Assembly: GCF_017313765.1 (NCBI RefSeq)
Contig: NZ_JAFLNC010000001.1
Location: 248,001 to 312,000 of the forward strand
Origin: Sneathiella sedimenti
Lineage (GTDB): Bacteria; Pseudomonadota; Alphaproteobacteria; Sneathiellales; Sneathiellaceae
Length of the DNA stretch: 64,000 nt
Direction of reading: 5' to 3'
Shown: positions 20,683-30,148 of the stretch, piece after piece
How the letters are laid out: each line of letters begins with the position of its first letter
How positions within the stretch are numbered: position 1 is the first letter of the stretch
The notes under the pieces: generated by a model
The model's input: only the letters and a program-made list of their open reading frames with translations
Told to the model about the DNA's origin: nothing
Database searches by the model: none
Program-made: the position numbers and the translations under genes

Positions 20683-21498
20683 CTAATTTTGCGGCATGCT
20701 CCCTAACAGCAGTTCCGGGTCAAGCCGTTCGTTAAACCAGTTAAGACGCCAATCCAGATGCGGGCCTGTCGCTCGCCCCGTTGCGCCAATTTCGCCAATC
20801 TTGTCTCCTTGCCGGACAAATTGTCCCGGCGTTACGTCAAGCCTACTCAAGTGGGAATAGACCGACACCAGCCCATAGCCATGATCAATCATGACAGTGC
20901 CGCCGGTGTAATAAAGATCCTTTTCCGCCATTTGAACCAGCCCGTCGGTCGAGGCAACGACCGCGGTGCCCTCTGGAGCCGCGATATCCAGACCGAAATG
21001 AGGCCGCTTCGGAATATCATTCAGAATACGCTGGCTCCCATAAACTCCACTCACACGGCCCACCGCCGGCCATTGCCAGCCGGATAGAAACCATTCCTCC
21101 TTCGTTTCTATGGACCGGATACGCGCGATTTCCGCATTTTCTTTCTTGATCCGCGCCAAAAATTCAGGACTCGGCGTGACCTTGGATGGTGGCAGGCCGT
21201 TTATACGCTCGATTTTATAGTCCCGCGTCGCAATATTTAGGAGATTCTCTTCTTCACTTCCATCCGGATAGCGGATCTTGAGGGTCGCTGTTGGCTTGAA
21301 ATCCCGGCCAAAGCCAAACAGGAACCGGCCGGCCGGAGTGACCGTCACTGGCGTTTCATCAAAAAATACCACCGCATCTGGTTCCGTCACCCCTATGACA
21401 AGACCGCCTTGTATGAAGTTGCCTGTCATGCTGGTTCGATCAGCAAAGGCATTCACGGAAACACAAAGTGTAGCAATAAAAACAAACAAGAACTTCAT
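20683..21498 (-). CDS. M23 family peptidase (LytM domain), secreted
   Basis: A 271-residue exported protein with signal peptide (cleavage about NAFAD) and a C-terminal M23/LytM peptidase domain from about residue 145, acting on peptidoglycan cross-links or as an amidase activator. Visible zinc motif parts: His167/Asp171 (HFGLD), His206, His216 (YSH). The usual final HxH motif reads HLD (247-249), so the third zinc ligand would be Asp instead of His. The N-terminal part is a beta-rich domain preceding a short coiled region (about 112-130). Its ATG overlaps the xseA stop by 4 bases. Confidence 0.9.
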   Translation of the reverse strand: MKFLFVFIATLCVSVNAFADRTSMTGNFIQGGLVIGVTEPDAVVFFDETPVTVTPAGRFLFGFGRDFKPTATLKIRYPDGSEEENLLNIATRDYKIERINGLPPSKVTPSPEFLARIKKENAEIARIRSIETKEEWFLSGWQWPAVGRVSGVYGSQRILNDIPKRPHFGLDIAAPEGTAVVASTDGLVQMAEKDLYYTGGTVMIDHGYGLVSVYSHLSRLDVTPGQFVRQGDKIGEIGATGRATGPHLDWRLNWFNERLDPELLLGSMPQN

Positions 21499-22934
21499 AG
21501 AAGACTTCCCTGCTTGGGCTCGTCCAGTTTACCACGCGGCTTTTTGGGCGCCCTGCCCGGCGTCGAGCCCCCCTCCTCACCGGAGATTGTCGCCGCCGCC
21601 TTCCCGTCTGCAAACTCGACTTCAACGGTCCGCCCTGGCGTGGCGCCCTGCACTGTGGAAATCGGCTTGCCGACTTCATCCCAGACGATGCTGTATCCGC
21701 GCTTTAACACCCGTCGGAACGACAGGCTTTCCAGTAACCGTGCCGTGGCGCCAAGCCGATCTTCCGCGCGTTCGCGCTTTATGGTCATGCTCCGGGTCAT
21801 CTGGCGATCGATCAGGAGCAGTTTTTCGCCATATTGCTTCAAGGAGCGTTCAAGGAGTTGTGGCCGTAATTTCGCCGCCGCAGCGCTATATTGTTGCCCT
21901 TTAAAATTCAGGTTACTCAAGACCGATTGCCGAAGACGGCTTTCCAGATGATCAAGATGCTGGACTTTTTCAGCAATAAGCGACGCGGGATCGCGCAGGC
22001 CCCTGGAGAGGCCGGCGAGCCGTTCACGCTTATCTGCTAGTGATCGGTTCAGGCTTCGCTTGATACGCCGTTCCTGATCCTCGACATATGCGATTAGCTC
22101 CGACCGCACAGGAACTGCAATCTCCGCCGCCGCTGTGGGTGTGGGCGCGCGCCTGTCGGAGGCGAAATCAATCAAAGTGGTATCCGTTTCATGACCGACC
22201 GCTGATATAAGCGGAATGACGCTTTCAGCGGCCGCGCGGACCACCTCCTCCTCGTTGAAGGCCCAGAGATCTTCAAGACTACCGCCACCTCGTGCAACGA
22301 TCAGGAGATCCGGGCGCGGGATATCACCCTCCGCCGGAAGGGCGTTAAACCCCCTGATGGCGGCCGCTATCTGCCCTGCCGCTGTCTCGCCCTGCACCAG
22401 CACAGGCCAAAGCAAGACATGGGTCGGGAAACGATCGCGCAGCCGATGAAGAATGTCCCGTATAACCGCCCCGGTCGGGGAGGTGACCACTCCGATAACC
22501 CGGGGAAGATAGGGAATATCCTTTTTCCGCGATGGATCGAACAGCCCTTCCGCCGCAAGCTTTCTCTTACGCTCTTCCAGCAGGGCCATCAACGCGCCAA
22601 CGCCTGCCGGCTCCATCGCCTCAATCACGATTTGATATTTGGATCGGCCGGGATAGGTCGTCAGCTTGCCGGTACAGATAACTTCAAGACCGTCTTCAGG
22701 ACGGAAGCTAAGCTTGCTTGCAGTGCCCCGCCACATCACCCCGTCGAGCACAGCCTTGTCATCTTTAAGCGTCAGATAGACATGGCCGGACGCTGCCCGT
22801 TTCAGTCCTGAAATTTCCGCCCGAACACGGACATGACCATAAATATCCTCAACAGTCCGTTTGAGCGCCCCACTTAACTCCGAAACCGTATATTCATGGA
22901 TATTGGAAGATCCTGGATTAAGATTATCTGACAC
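21495..22934 (-). CDS. xseA: Exodeoxyribonuclease VII large subunit
   Basis: XseA of 479 residues: N-terminal OB-fold (about 14-105) followed by the Exo VII catalytic domain with the [17 protein letters not shown] segment (about 150), the [19 protein letters not shown] block (about 212) and SAVGHETD. It degrades single-stranded DNA with XseB (not in the window). The C-terminal tail is basic and Pro/Gly-rich and looks disordered. It is divergent from purD, sharing an 86-bp control region. Confidence 0.95.
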   Translation of the reverse strand: MSDNLNPGSSNIHEYTVSELSGALKRTVEDIYGHVRVRAEISGLKRAASGHVYLTLKDDKAVLDGVMWRGTASKLSFRPEDGLEVICTGKLTTYPGRSKYQIVIEAMEPAGVGALMALLEERKRKLAAEGLFDPSRKKDIPYLPRVIGVVTSPTGAVIRDILHRLRDRFPTHVLLWPVLVQGETAAGQIAAAIRGFNALPAEGDIPRPDLLIVARGGGSLEDLWAFNEEEVVRAAAESVIPLISAVGHETDTTLIDFASDRRAPTPTAAAEIAVPVRSELIAYVEDQERRIKRSLNRSLADKRERLAGLSRGLRDPASLIAEKVQHLDHLESRLRQSVLSNLNFKGQQYSAAAAKLRPQLLERSLKQYGEKLLLIDRQMTRSMTIKRERAEDRLGATARLLESLSFRRVLKRGYSIVWDEVGKPISTVQGATPGRTVEVEFADGKAAATISGEEGGSTPGRAPKKPRGKLDEPKQGSLL

Positions 22935-23020
22935 GATTTTCCTTCAAGATTGTTTGGCCTGTCGTCACAGTATGCTACAAACTCTCCACTGTCGTTCAAA
23001 GGAAATTAGTTCGAAATATT

Positions 23021-24307
23021 ATGAAAGTACTTGTAATTGGCTCCGGCGGCCGTGAACACGCGCTATGTTGGGCACTTAAGAAATCTCCCCTTGTCGAACG
23101 GCTATACTGCGCACCGGGCAATGGCGGTATTGAGGAGATCGCGGACTGCATCGATATCGGCGCTGAAGATATCGAAGGAATCGTTGATTTCAGCCGAAAT
23201 GAGGCAATGGATTTTGTCGTTATCGGTCCTGAGGTCCCGCTTGTTCTCGGTCTTGCCGATAAGCTTGCGAATGCCGGGATAAAAAGTTTTGGTCCAAGCG
23301 CTGCCGCCGCTGCGCTGGAAGGGTCAAAAGGCTTTATGAAGGATCTCTGTCGCGAGAATAATATCCCGACAGCTGCCTATGAGCGATTTGACAATGCCGA
23401 CGAAGCAAAGGCTTATGTCGCCAGGAACAGTCTTCCTATCGTGATTAAGGCTGATGGGCTCGCCGCAGGTAAGGGCGTCATAATTGCGACCACTTTGTCC
23501 GAGGCCAACGAAACGATTGATGACATTTTCGATGGGCTATTTGGCGGCGCGGGCGCCGAAATCGTGATCGAGGAATTTCTGGAAGGCGAAGAGGCAAGCT
23601 TTTTTGTACTGACCGACGGGGAGAATTTTCTCCCCCTTGCCACGGCGCAGGACCATAAAGCCGTCGGCGATGGCGATACTGGCCCGAACACCGGCGGCAT
23701 GGGCGCCTATTCTCCCGCACCGGTCATGACGCCGGAAATGATCGACGCAACAATCGATAAGATTATCAAGCCGACCATTGCGGCCATGAAAAGTCGCGGT
23801 GCCCCATTTACCGGCGTTCTTTATGCCGGACTTATGATCACCAAAGACGGTCCGAAACTGATTGAGTATAATGTCCGTTTTGGCGACCCGGAATGTCAGG
23901 TGCTCTGCGCAAGGATGGATAGCGATCTATTGCCGGCCCTGATAGCGACATCCAACAAGGGGCTTGCCGACATAAAACTGCAGTGGCGGGACGAAACAGC
24001 CCTCGTCGTTGTAATGGCGGCAGACGGCTATCCGGGTTCGTATGAGAAGAATACAGCCATCAAAGGCCTGGATGAGGCTGCGGCGATCGACGACGTTCTT
24101 GTCTTCCATGCCGGGACCAAACGCGATGACGACACTGTTCTGGCGGCCGGCGGCCGCGTACTCGGAATCACCGGAATAGGAAAAACCGTTAAACATGCAC
24201 AAAAAAACGCGTATAGTGGCGTCAACGCGATTGACTGGCCGCAAGGCTTTTGCCGTTCCGACATAGGATGGCGGGCAATTGAACGCGAAGAACAGGGTAC
24301 AAAATAA
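23021..24307 (+). CDS. purD: Phosphoribosylamine-glycine ligase (GAR synthetase)
   Basis: ATP-grasp enzyme of purine synthesis, 428 residues, full length. N-terminal [19 protein letters not shown], the [16 protein letters not shown] segment, the ATP-grasp block [13 protein letters not shown] and [11 protein letters not shown] are all as in the family. It is divergently transcribed from xseA, and the first phosphotransferase gene starts 15 bp after its stop, so they may be co-transcribed. Confidence 0.97.
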   Translation: MKVLVIGSGGREHALCWALKKSPLVERLYCAPGNGGIEEIADCIDIGAEDIEGIVDFSRNEAMDFVVIGPEVPLVLGLADKLANAGIKSFGPSAAAAALEGSKGFMKDLCRENNIPTAAYERFDNADEAKAYVARNSLPIVIKADGLAAGKGVIIATTLSEANETIDDIFDGLFGGAGAEIVIEEFLEGEEASFFVLTDGENFLPLATAQDHKAVGDGDTGPNTGGMGAYSPAPVMTPEMIDATIDKIIKPTIAAMKSRGAPFTGVLYAGLMITKDGPKLIEYNVRFGDPECQVLCARMDSDLLPALIATSNKGLADIKLQWRDETALVVVMAADGYPGSYEKNTAIKGLDEAAAIDDVLVFHAGTKRDDDTVLAAGGRVLGITGIGKTVKHAQKNAYSGVNAIDWPQGFCRSDIGWRAIEREEQGTK

Positions 24308-24322
24308 CAAGAAGGGGCATCA

Positions 24323-25393
24323 ATGTCCGATGATTCAGCCCAATTTTCGGGAACAATGGAAGTAAGAGAGCGTCACAAGTTCGACGTTGCGGCATTAGAA
24401 AGCTATCTCAAAAAGAATATTGTTGGATTCACGGGACCGCTTAAGGTCTCGCAATTCAAAGGCGGGCAATCCAATCCCAGCTATATGCTTGAGACCCCGG
24501 ATCGCAGATATGTGCTTCGGCGCAAGCCGCCCGGAAAACTTCTTCCCTCCGCACACGCGGTTGACCGTGAGTACCGGGTTCTGACGGCTCTTGCCAAAAC
24601 TGATGTTCCTGTACCAAAAACCTATTGCCTTTGTGAAGACGAATCCGTTATCGGTACGATGTTCTACGTCATGGATTTTCTGAACGGGGATATTGAATGG
24701 GACCCCTCCTTGCCAGGATATTCAAAAGCGAACCGGGTTGCTGTTTTTGATAGCATGAACGCCGCCATGGCGGCATTGCATCAGGTTGATTATAAAGCCG
24801 TCGGCCTTGAAAGTTTTGGCAAGCCAACAGATTATCTCGCGCGCCAGATCAGCCGCTGGACGAAACAGTACCGTGCATCTGAAACTGAGTCCATCGAGGC
24901 AATGGACAACCTGATGGCCTGGCTTCCCGATAATATCCCACCCGGCGATGAAACCGCGATTGTTCACGGAGATTATCGCCTCGACAACACGGTTCTAGAT
25001 AAAACATCCCATCGGGTTATGGGTATACTCGATTGGGAGCTGGCAACACTCGGCCATCCTATTGCGGATTTCTCCTATCACTGCATGACCTGGCGGTTGG
25101 AGCCGGAATTATTCCGGGGCCTGAACGGCCTGGACCTTCGGGCGCTTGGTATCCCGACAGAGGAGCAATATGTCCAGGCATATTGTGAACGAACCGGCCG
25201 TGACGGAATCGAACATTGGGATTTTTATGCTGCTTATAATATGTTTCGCCTCGCAGCAATCCTGCAGGGCATTGTCGGCCGGGTGAAAGACGGAACAGCG
25301 TCCAACAAGAACGCTGCAGATGTTGCGGTTCGTGTTAAACCGTTGGCACTACGCGGCTGGGAACAGGCCGAGAAAATTATCAAGGGCGTGTAA
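24323..25393 (+). CDS. APH-fold phosphotransferase, ACAD10/11 kinase-domain type (copy 1)
   Basis: A 356-residue aminoglycoside-phosphotransferase-fold kinase. Catalytic block HGDYRLDN at about 215-222 (Asp217 expected catalytic) and the metal motif DWE at 237-239; the N-lobe has the FKGGQSNPSY loop and RRKPPGKLLPSAHAVDREYRV. This long N-lobe signature is characteristic of the kinase domain fused to the dehydrogenase in eukaryotic ACAD10/ACAD11 and of LvaA in Pseudomonas levulinate catabolism, which phosphorylates 4-hydroxyacyl-CoA. It is followed by a paralogue at 25444 and lies near an ACAD11-like dehydrogenase at 28306. The substrate is inferred from these relatives, not seen. Confidence 0.88.
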   Translation: MSDDSAQFSGTMEVRERHKFDVAALESYLKKNIVGFTGPLKVSQFKGGQSNPSYMLETPDRRYVLRRKPPGKLLPSAHAVDREYRVLTALAKTDVPVPKTYCLCEDESVIGTMFYVMDFLNGDIEWDPSLPGYSKANRVAVFDSMNAAMAALHQVDYKAVGLESFGKPTDYLARQISRWTKQYRASETESIEAMDNLMAWLPDNIPPGDETAIVHGDYRLDNTVLDKTSHRVMGILDWELATLGHPIADFSYHCMTWRLEPELFRGLNGLDLRALGIPTEEQYVQAYCERTGRDGIEHWDFYAAYNMFRLAAILQGIVGRVKDGTASNKNAADVAVRVKPLALRGWEQAEKIIKGV

Positions 25394-25443
25394 TACCGCA
25401 TCCTCTCCCAATAAAAAACAAGAATAGGCTAAAAGGGAAATTC

Positions 25444-26487
25444 ATGAGCGACGGAGTAGAAATCATTCCTGTTCGGGAAATGCACAAGTTCAATGAAGGT
25501 GCGCTTTTCGACTACCTGACTGAAAATGTGGATGGCTTCAAGGGGCCACTGCAGATCAGCCAGTTCCAGGGCGGCCAGTCCAACCCGACATTCCTGCTGC
25601 ATACGCCTGAACGGGATTATGTGATGCGGAAAAAACCGCCGGGAAACCTCCTCCCTTCTGCCCATGCGGTTGACCGGGAGTACAGGGTTATTTCTGCACT
25701 CCAGCAGACCGATGTTCCCGTCCCTCGCACCTTTTGCCTTTGTGAGGATGACAGCATTATCGGAACTGCCTTTTATATCATGGAGAAGGTGGACGGACGC
25801 ATTATCCTGTCGCCCGAGATTCAGGGCTCAGAGCCGAGTATGCGGGCTGCAATCTACGATTCACTGAATGACGCTCTGGCCAAGCTGCACAATGTCGATA
25901 TTGATGCAGTTGGACTTTCTGATTTCGGCAAGAAAGGGAACTATTTCGAGCGACAGATCGGCCGCTGGACGAAACAATATCGTGCCTCCCAAACCGACAA
26001 TCTGGAGGCAATGGAGAACCTGATCAAATGGCTCCCGGAAAATTTGCCGGACAGCGATGACAGCACCATCGTCCACGGGGATTACCGGCTTGGAAATGTT
26101 ATTGTGCATCCGACAAAGCCGGAAGTTGTCGCCGTCCTTGATTGGGAGCTTTCCACCATCGGGCATCCGCTCTCCGATCTCGCGTACAATTGCATGAATT
26201 ATCACTATATGCATCCGCGCAACGGCGGACTTGTCGGGGTCGATTTCAAGGCCACAGGCATTCCGACAGAACAAGAATATATTGACGCGTACTGCAAACG
26301 CACTGGCCGGGCCGGGATTGACAACTGGGAATTTTACCTGGCTTTCTCCCTCTTCCGCACGGCCGCGATTGTTCAGGGTGTCTATAAGCGCGGACTAGAC
26401 GGAAATGCCAGTTCAAAGGTCGGCGAGGAGTATGCGGTATTCACCAACATGCTCGCCACTCTCGGCTGGCAGAAGGTCGATAGCTAA
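25444..26487 (+). CDS. APH-fold phosphotransferase, ACAD10/11 kinase-domain type (copy 2)
   Basis: A 347-residue paralogue of the preceding gene, similar over the whole length and probably from tandem duplication. HGDYRLGN is at about 211-218 (Asp213) and DWE at about 233-235; the N-lobe reads FQGGQSNPTF and RKKPPGNLLPSAHAVDREYRV. The last position of the Brenner motif stays Asn while the residue before it is Gly instead of Asp. The linker between N-lobe and catalytic loop differs most between the two copies (FLNGDIEWDP versus KVDGRIILSP), so they may handle different chain lengths. The gap between the genes is 50 bp. Confidence 0.88.
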   Translation: MSDGVEIIPVREMHKFNEGALFDYLTENVDGFKGPLQISQFQGGQSNPTFLLHTPERDYVMRKKPPGNLLPSAHAVDREYRVISALQQTDVPVPRTFCLCEDDSIIGTAFYIMEKVDGRIILSPEIQGSEPSMRAAIYDSLNDALAKLHNVDIDAVGLSDFGKKGNYFERQIGRWTKQYRASQTDNLEAMENLIKWLPENLPDSDDSTIVHGDYRLGNVIVHPTKPEVVAVLDWELSTIGHPLSDLAYNCMNYHYMHPRNGGLVGVDFKATGIPTEQEYIDAYCKRTGRAGIDNWEFYLAFSLFRTAAIVQGVYKRGLDGNASSKVGEEYAVFTNMLATLGWQKVDS

Positions 26488-26595
26488 CTAAAATCTGTCG
26501 CAGACAAGTTTCTGAATATTAAAAAAATCTGATATCGTCGTTTCAGTTGCAAATTTTAATGCTTTCGGCGCCCGCGGGGCTTTGGAGGTCGGCAA

Positions 26596-27924
26596 ATGAA
26601 ACGCGATATCTTTTCTGGCCGCAAAATCTCGGCTGTTCCGTCTGCATCTGCCCGGAAACCAGACGGAACACCCGCAGGTAACGACCGTGTCGAGATTGGA
26701 CCAACGCAGCTCGCATTCGACGAATGGACCGCCGCTGGCCTCAATATTCCCGATCTCGCAATTATGCGTAGCCAACGCCTGGATCGCCTTGTAAGGGCCC
26801 TTCAAGCAAGGGACTATGGCGGGATTCTGATGTATGATCCACTCAACATCCGTTTTGCCTCTGATACGACAAACATGCAGCTCTGGGCAGCCCACAACCC
26901 ATTTCGCGCCTGCCTCGTCCTGGCGGATGGATATATGGTTATCTGGGATTTCGGCGACAGTGATCTGCTGACAGCCTTCAATCCGCTGGTCCGCGAGACA
27001 AGGTCCGGCGCCTCCTTCTTCTACTTTACAAGCGGTGATAAATCTGTAGAAAACGCGGAGCGGTTCGCAAGGCAGATCGATGACCTGATGCGGGAACACG
27101 CAGGTGGGAACCGCCGCCTCGCGGTCGACAAAATACAGATTCATGGCCTGCGCGCGCTCGAGGGGTTAGGGCTACAGGTTTTGGATGGCGAGGAGGTTAC
27201 GGAAAAAACCCGCGCCATCAAGCAGTCGGAAGAAATCAAGGCCCTTCGCTGCGCTGTTCATGCCGCCGAAAAGTCAATTCATGAAATGCAGCAGTATACG
27301 GTGCCCGGCGTCACAGAAAACGATGTCTGGGCGATCCTGCATGCGGAGAATATAAAGCGTGGCGGTGAATGGATCGAAACCCGGCTGCTTGCGTCTGGCC
27401 CTCGCACAAATCCCTGGTTTCAGGAATGCGGTCCGCGGGTGATCGGTAATAACGAACTACTGGCCTTCGACACGGACCTTATCGGCTGCTTCGGCATGTG
27501 CGCGGATATTTCCCGCACATGGTTTGTCGGAGATGGAACACCGACGGCGGAGCAGAAGCGGCTCTACCAATATGCCTATGAGCATATTCAACAAAATATG
27601 GCACTTTTAACGCCGGGGAGGCCTTTTAAGGAGATTGTCTTTGGTGGACATCTACTGTCAGACGAATTCGTAAACTCCCGGTACTCCGTCAAAATGCATG
27701 GGGTCGGCCTGTGCGATGAATGGCCTCATATCGCGTATCCGGAAGATTATCATGAAGGTGCGTTCGACTACGAGCTGGTGCCGGGAATGTCGATATGCGT
27801 TGAGGCGTATATTGGCGCAGAAGGCGGCGCAGAAGGGGTAAAGCTGGAAGAGCAGGTGGTCATCACCGATGACGGCTATGAGAATATAACCCGATATTCT
27901 TTTGAGGATATCCTGCTCACCTAG
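26596..27924 (+). CDS. dddP: DMSP lyase DddP (M24 metallopeptidase fold)
   Basis: A 442-residue M24-fold protein best explained as DddP, which cleaves dimethylsulfoniopropionate to dimethyl sulfide and acrylate with a two-metal (iron) centre. The whole chain follows the DddP pattern (RVEIGPTQLAF near 31, NMQLW near 93, WIETRLLASGPR near 259). The metal/catalytic residues fall at Asp292, Asp294, Asp304, His368, Asp374, Glu403 and Glu418; each is exactly three positions before the number I recall for Roseobacter DddP (295, 297, 307, 371, 377, 406, 421). A true prolidase would not keep the DddP Asp374 in GLCDEWP. A TGGAGGT Shine-Dalgarno lies about 8 bases before the ATG. No dddQ/L/W or acrylate genes are adjacent. 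Confidence 0.88.
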   Translation: MKRDIFSGRKISAVPSASARKPDGTPAGNDRVEIGPTQLAFDEWTAAGLNIPDLAIMRSQRLDRLVRALQARDYGGILMYDPLNIRFASDTTNMQLWAAHNPFRACLVLADGYMVIWDFGDSDLLTAFNPLVRETRSGASFFYFTSGDKSVENAERFARQIDDLMREHAGGNRRLAVDKIQIHGLRALEGLGLQVLDGEEVTEKTRAIKQSEEIKALRCAVHAAEKSIHEMQQYTVPGVTENDVWAILHAENIKRGGEWIETRLLASGPRTNPWFQECGPRVIGNNELLAFDTDLIGCFGMCADISRTWFVGDGTPTAEQKRLYQYAYEHIQQNMALLTPGRPFKEIVFGGHLLSDEFVNSRYSVKMHGVGLCDEWPHIAYPEDYHEGAFDYELVPGMSICVEAYIGAEGGAEGVKLEEQVVITDDGYENITRYSFEDILLT

Positions 27925-28151
27925 TGATTTTCAGCATCTTCAATTCTGAGATTTGCCCAGCGCTTGAAACATTCTGTCGGTTCCATAACCAATCCTGCAG
28001 CGTCGCCAAGGCCGGAAACCGGCTGCAAGCCCGCATGGGCCGTCAGGTCCTGGGTCAGCCATTCACAGGGATCAAGGCTTTCATACCGATATAAAAATCC
28101 GGCGACAATCACGATAATGCCCAGCATTATCCAACCCAATAACTTGATCAT
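27921..28151 (-). CDS. Small single-helix membrane protein of unknown function
   Basis: A 76-residue frame with an N-terminal hydrophobic helix (about 4-21) and a soluble tail with two cysteines (Cys33 in DPCEWL and Cys62 in TECFKRW), which could form a periplasmic disulfide. Its stop codon overlaps the dddP stop in convergent orientation. There is no clear Shine-Dalgarno, so it could be spurious, but the composition is protein-like. Its likely position is between the terminator at 28250 and dddP. Confidence 0.5.
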   Translation of the reverse strand: MIKLLGWIMLGIIVIVAGFLYRYESLDPCEWLTQDLTAHAGLQPVSGLGDAAGLVMEPTECFKRWANLRIEDAENH

Positions 28152-28249
28152 TCAAGAGACCCAATATTACTTCGCTGTAAACAGGAACAAGCCTGTATAT
28201 AGGAAAAGCGGAACTTCATGCTATTGAAAAATCTGCACAGGAGAAAAAG

Positions 28250-28275
28250 AAAGGCTTCCCCGAAGGGAAGCCTTT
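28250..28275 (-). terminator. Intrinsic terminator of the acyl-CoA dehydrogenase gene
   Basis: Perfect 11-bp stem (AAAGGCTTCCC / GGGAAGCCTTT) with a 4-base loop, 31 bp past the ACAD stop. On the minus strand it is followed by a T-rich run (CTTTTTCTCC). A strong Rho-independent terminator. Confidence 0.85.
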
Positions 28276-28305
28276 CAAACTAGCTGATTTCTGCAGAGTT
28301 CAAGA

Positions 28306-29508
28306 TCAGTCGTATTTTTTGAGTTCCAACCGGCCGATCTGGTTGCGATGCACTTCATCAGGTCCGTCGGCAAGACGCAAGGTCCGTGAATGAGCATAAG
28401 CAAAGGCGAGACCGAAGTCATCACTCACGCCACCAGCTCCGTGTGCCTGGATCGCCCAGTCAATGATTTTGCCGGTAATATTCGGTGCAACGACCTTGAT
28501 CATGGCAATTTCCGCCTTGGCTTCCTTGTTGCCAACCGTATCCATCATATAGGCTGCCTTCAGGGTAAGAAGCCGTGCTTGTTCGATCATCGCACGGGAT
28601 TCCGCAATGCGTTCCAGAGTGACCGTTTGCTCGGCAATGGGTTTCCCGAAGGCAACACGTGACTTAACCCGCTTGCACATCTTCTCCAATGCCCGTTCGG
28701 CAACACCGATCTGGCGCATGCAATGGTGAATACGTCCCGGGCCAAGACGCCCCTGAGCGATTTCGAAGCCGCGGCCTTCGCCGAGCAGCATATGATCCGC
28801 CGGCACGCGAACATCCTTGAATTCCACTTCCGCATGGCCGTGTGGTGCATCATCATACCCAAAAACCGGCAGGAAGCGCTTTACATTAATGCCGGGCGTA
28901 TCCATGGGCACGATAATCATTGACTGCTGCTTGTAACGCGACGCCGTCTTATCCGTTTTACCCATGAAAATCAGAACTTTACAACGCGGGTCATAGGCAC
29001 CTGACGTCCACCACTTGGTACCGTTGATGACATATTCATCGCCGTCACGGGTAATTTCTGACTCGATATTTGTTGCGTCCGAAGAAGCAACGGCGGGTTC
29101 AGTCATGGCAAACGCTGAACGGATCTCCCCTTCAAGCAAGGGCTTCAACCAGCGTTCCTTCAGCTCTTCATTTGCATAGCGTTCGAACACCTCCATATTC
29201 CCGGTGTCCGGCGCCGAGCAGTTGAAAACTTCCGGAGCAAAGCTGACCCGCCCCATGATTTCACAGAGCGGCGCATATTCGAGATTGGTGAGGCCTGCAC
29301 CACGGTCACTTTCTGGCAGAAACAGGTTCCAGAGCCCGGCTGCCTTGGCCTTTGCTTTCAGCTCTTCGACAATGGCCGTTGGCTGCCAGCGGTCTCCCTC
29401 ATCCACCTGGTCATAAAATAACTGCTCATTGGGATAGACATGTTCATCCATAAAGGCCTGCACCCTCGCCTGCAGTTCCTTCACCTTGTCTGAATATTCG
29501 AAGATCAT
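28306..29508 (-). CDS. ACAD11-like acyl-CoA dehydrogenase
   Basis: FAD-dependent acyl-CoA dehydrogenase of 400 residues, full length with all three ACAD domains. The flavin/substrate loop [15 protein letters not shown] is near residue 133, [14 protein letters not shown] near 162, and the presumed catalytic Glu is Glu385 in ADGPDEVHR, the position used by ACAD10/11-type enzymes. It resembles the dehydrogenase half of ACAD11 and LvaC, which acts on 4-phosphoacyl-CoA made by the partner kinase. It is monocistronic with its own terminator. An AGGAA box sits about 8 bases before the ATG. It is close to the two kinase genes but on the other strand, so it is controlled separately. Confidence 0.92.
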   Translation of the reverse strand: MIFEYSDKVKELQARVQAFMDEHVYPNEQLFYDQVDEGDRWQPTAIVEELKAKAKAAGLWNLFLPESDRGAGLTNLEYAPLCEIMGRVSFAPEVFNCSAPDTGNMEVFERYANEELKERWLKPLLEGEIRSAFAMTEPAVASSDATNIESEITRDGDEYVINGTKWWTSGAYDPRCKVLIFMGKTDKTASRYKQQSMIIVPMDTPGINVKRFLPVFGYDDAPHGHAEVEFKDVRVPADHMLLGEGRGFEIAQGRLGPGRIHHCMRQIGVAERALEKMCKRVKSRVAFGKPIAEQTVTLERIAESRAMIEQARLLTLKAAYMMDTVGNKEAKAEIAMIKVVAPNITGKIIDWAIQAHGAGGVSDDFGLAFAYAHSRTLRLADGPDEVHRNQIGRLELKKYD

Positions 29509-29573
29509 CCGCTGTTCCTTTTATTGTTATTCCGGTTTTTGTTATGATTAATTCTGACCCTATCTTTCATTAT

Positions 29574-30032
29574 TTAGCGCCGCGTTTCAAAGAAATTTTT
29601 TAATAGGGTCGCTGATTCACATTCATGAATCCCGCCATATACTTCCGGCCGATGATGGCAGCTAGCTTGATCGAAGATACGGGCCCCGTATTCGACACCG
29701 CCTCCTTTCGGATCATAAGCGCCAAAATAGAGCCGTCTTATTCTTGCGAGAGAAATTGCTGCCGCGCACATCGGGCAGGGTTCAAGCGTAACATACATAT
29801 CGCAGTCCACAAGCCTTTGACTGCCAATCATGTTGCCGGCCGCCCGAAGGGCCAGCATTTCCGCATGCGCAGTCGGATCACTCCTGCCAACCATCTGGTT
29901 TCCGCTGTTCGCTATGATACGCCCAGAGGCCGTATCCACAATGACCGCACCAACAGGTACCTCGCCGCGATGCGCGGCAATTTCTGCAGTACTGAGCGCC
30001 ATTTCCATATAATCGACAATTTCATGATCCAT
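29574..30032 (-). CDS. tadA: tRNA-specific adenosine deaminase
   Basis: Zinc deaminase of 152 residues from the chosen ATG, converting A34 of tRNA-Arg(ACG) to inosine. Zinc ligands and catalytic Glu: His56 and Glu58 (TAHAEM), Cys86 and Cys89 (EPCPMC). The ARIRRLYFGAYDPKGG block is typical of TadA and distinguishes it from cytidine and guanine deaminases. An upstream TTG at 30069-30071 would add 13 cysteine-containing residues; I prefer the ATG at 30030-30032 although its Shine-Dalgarno is weak. Essential in most bacteria. Confidence 0.93.
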   Translation of the reverse strand: MDHEIVDYMEMALSTAEIAAHRGEVPVGAVIVDTASGRIIANSGNQMVGRSDPTAHAEMLALRAAGNMIGSQRLVDCDMYVTLEPCPMCAAAISLARIRRLYFGAYDPKGGGVEYGARIFDQASCHHRPEVYGGIHECESATLLKNFFETRR

Positions 30033-30148
30033 ATCGCAAGAGTCGCAATTCGTTTCGTCGCCGTCAAGCAATAGAAATTTAGAGATTTTGTTGGATGATA
30101 TTTAAAGAGGTGAGTTGAGTTGTCGGCAAGAGAGGACTAAAAGGAAGC

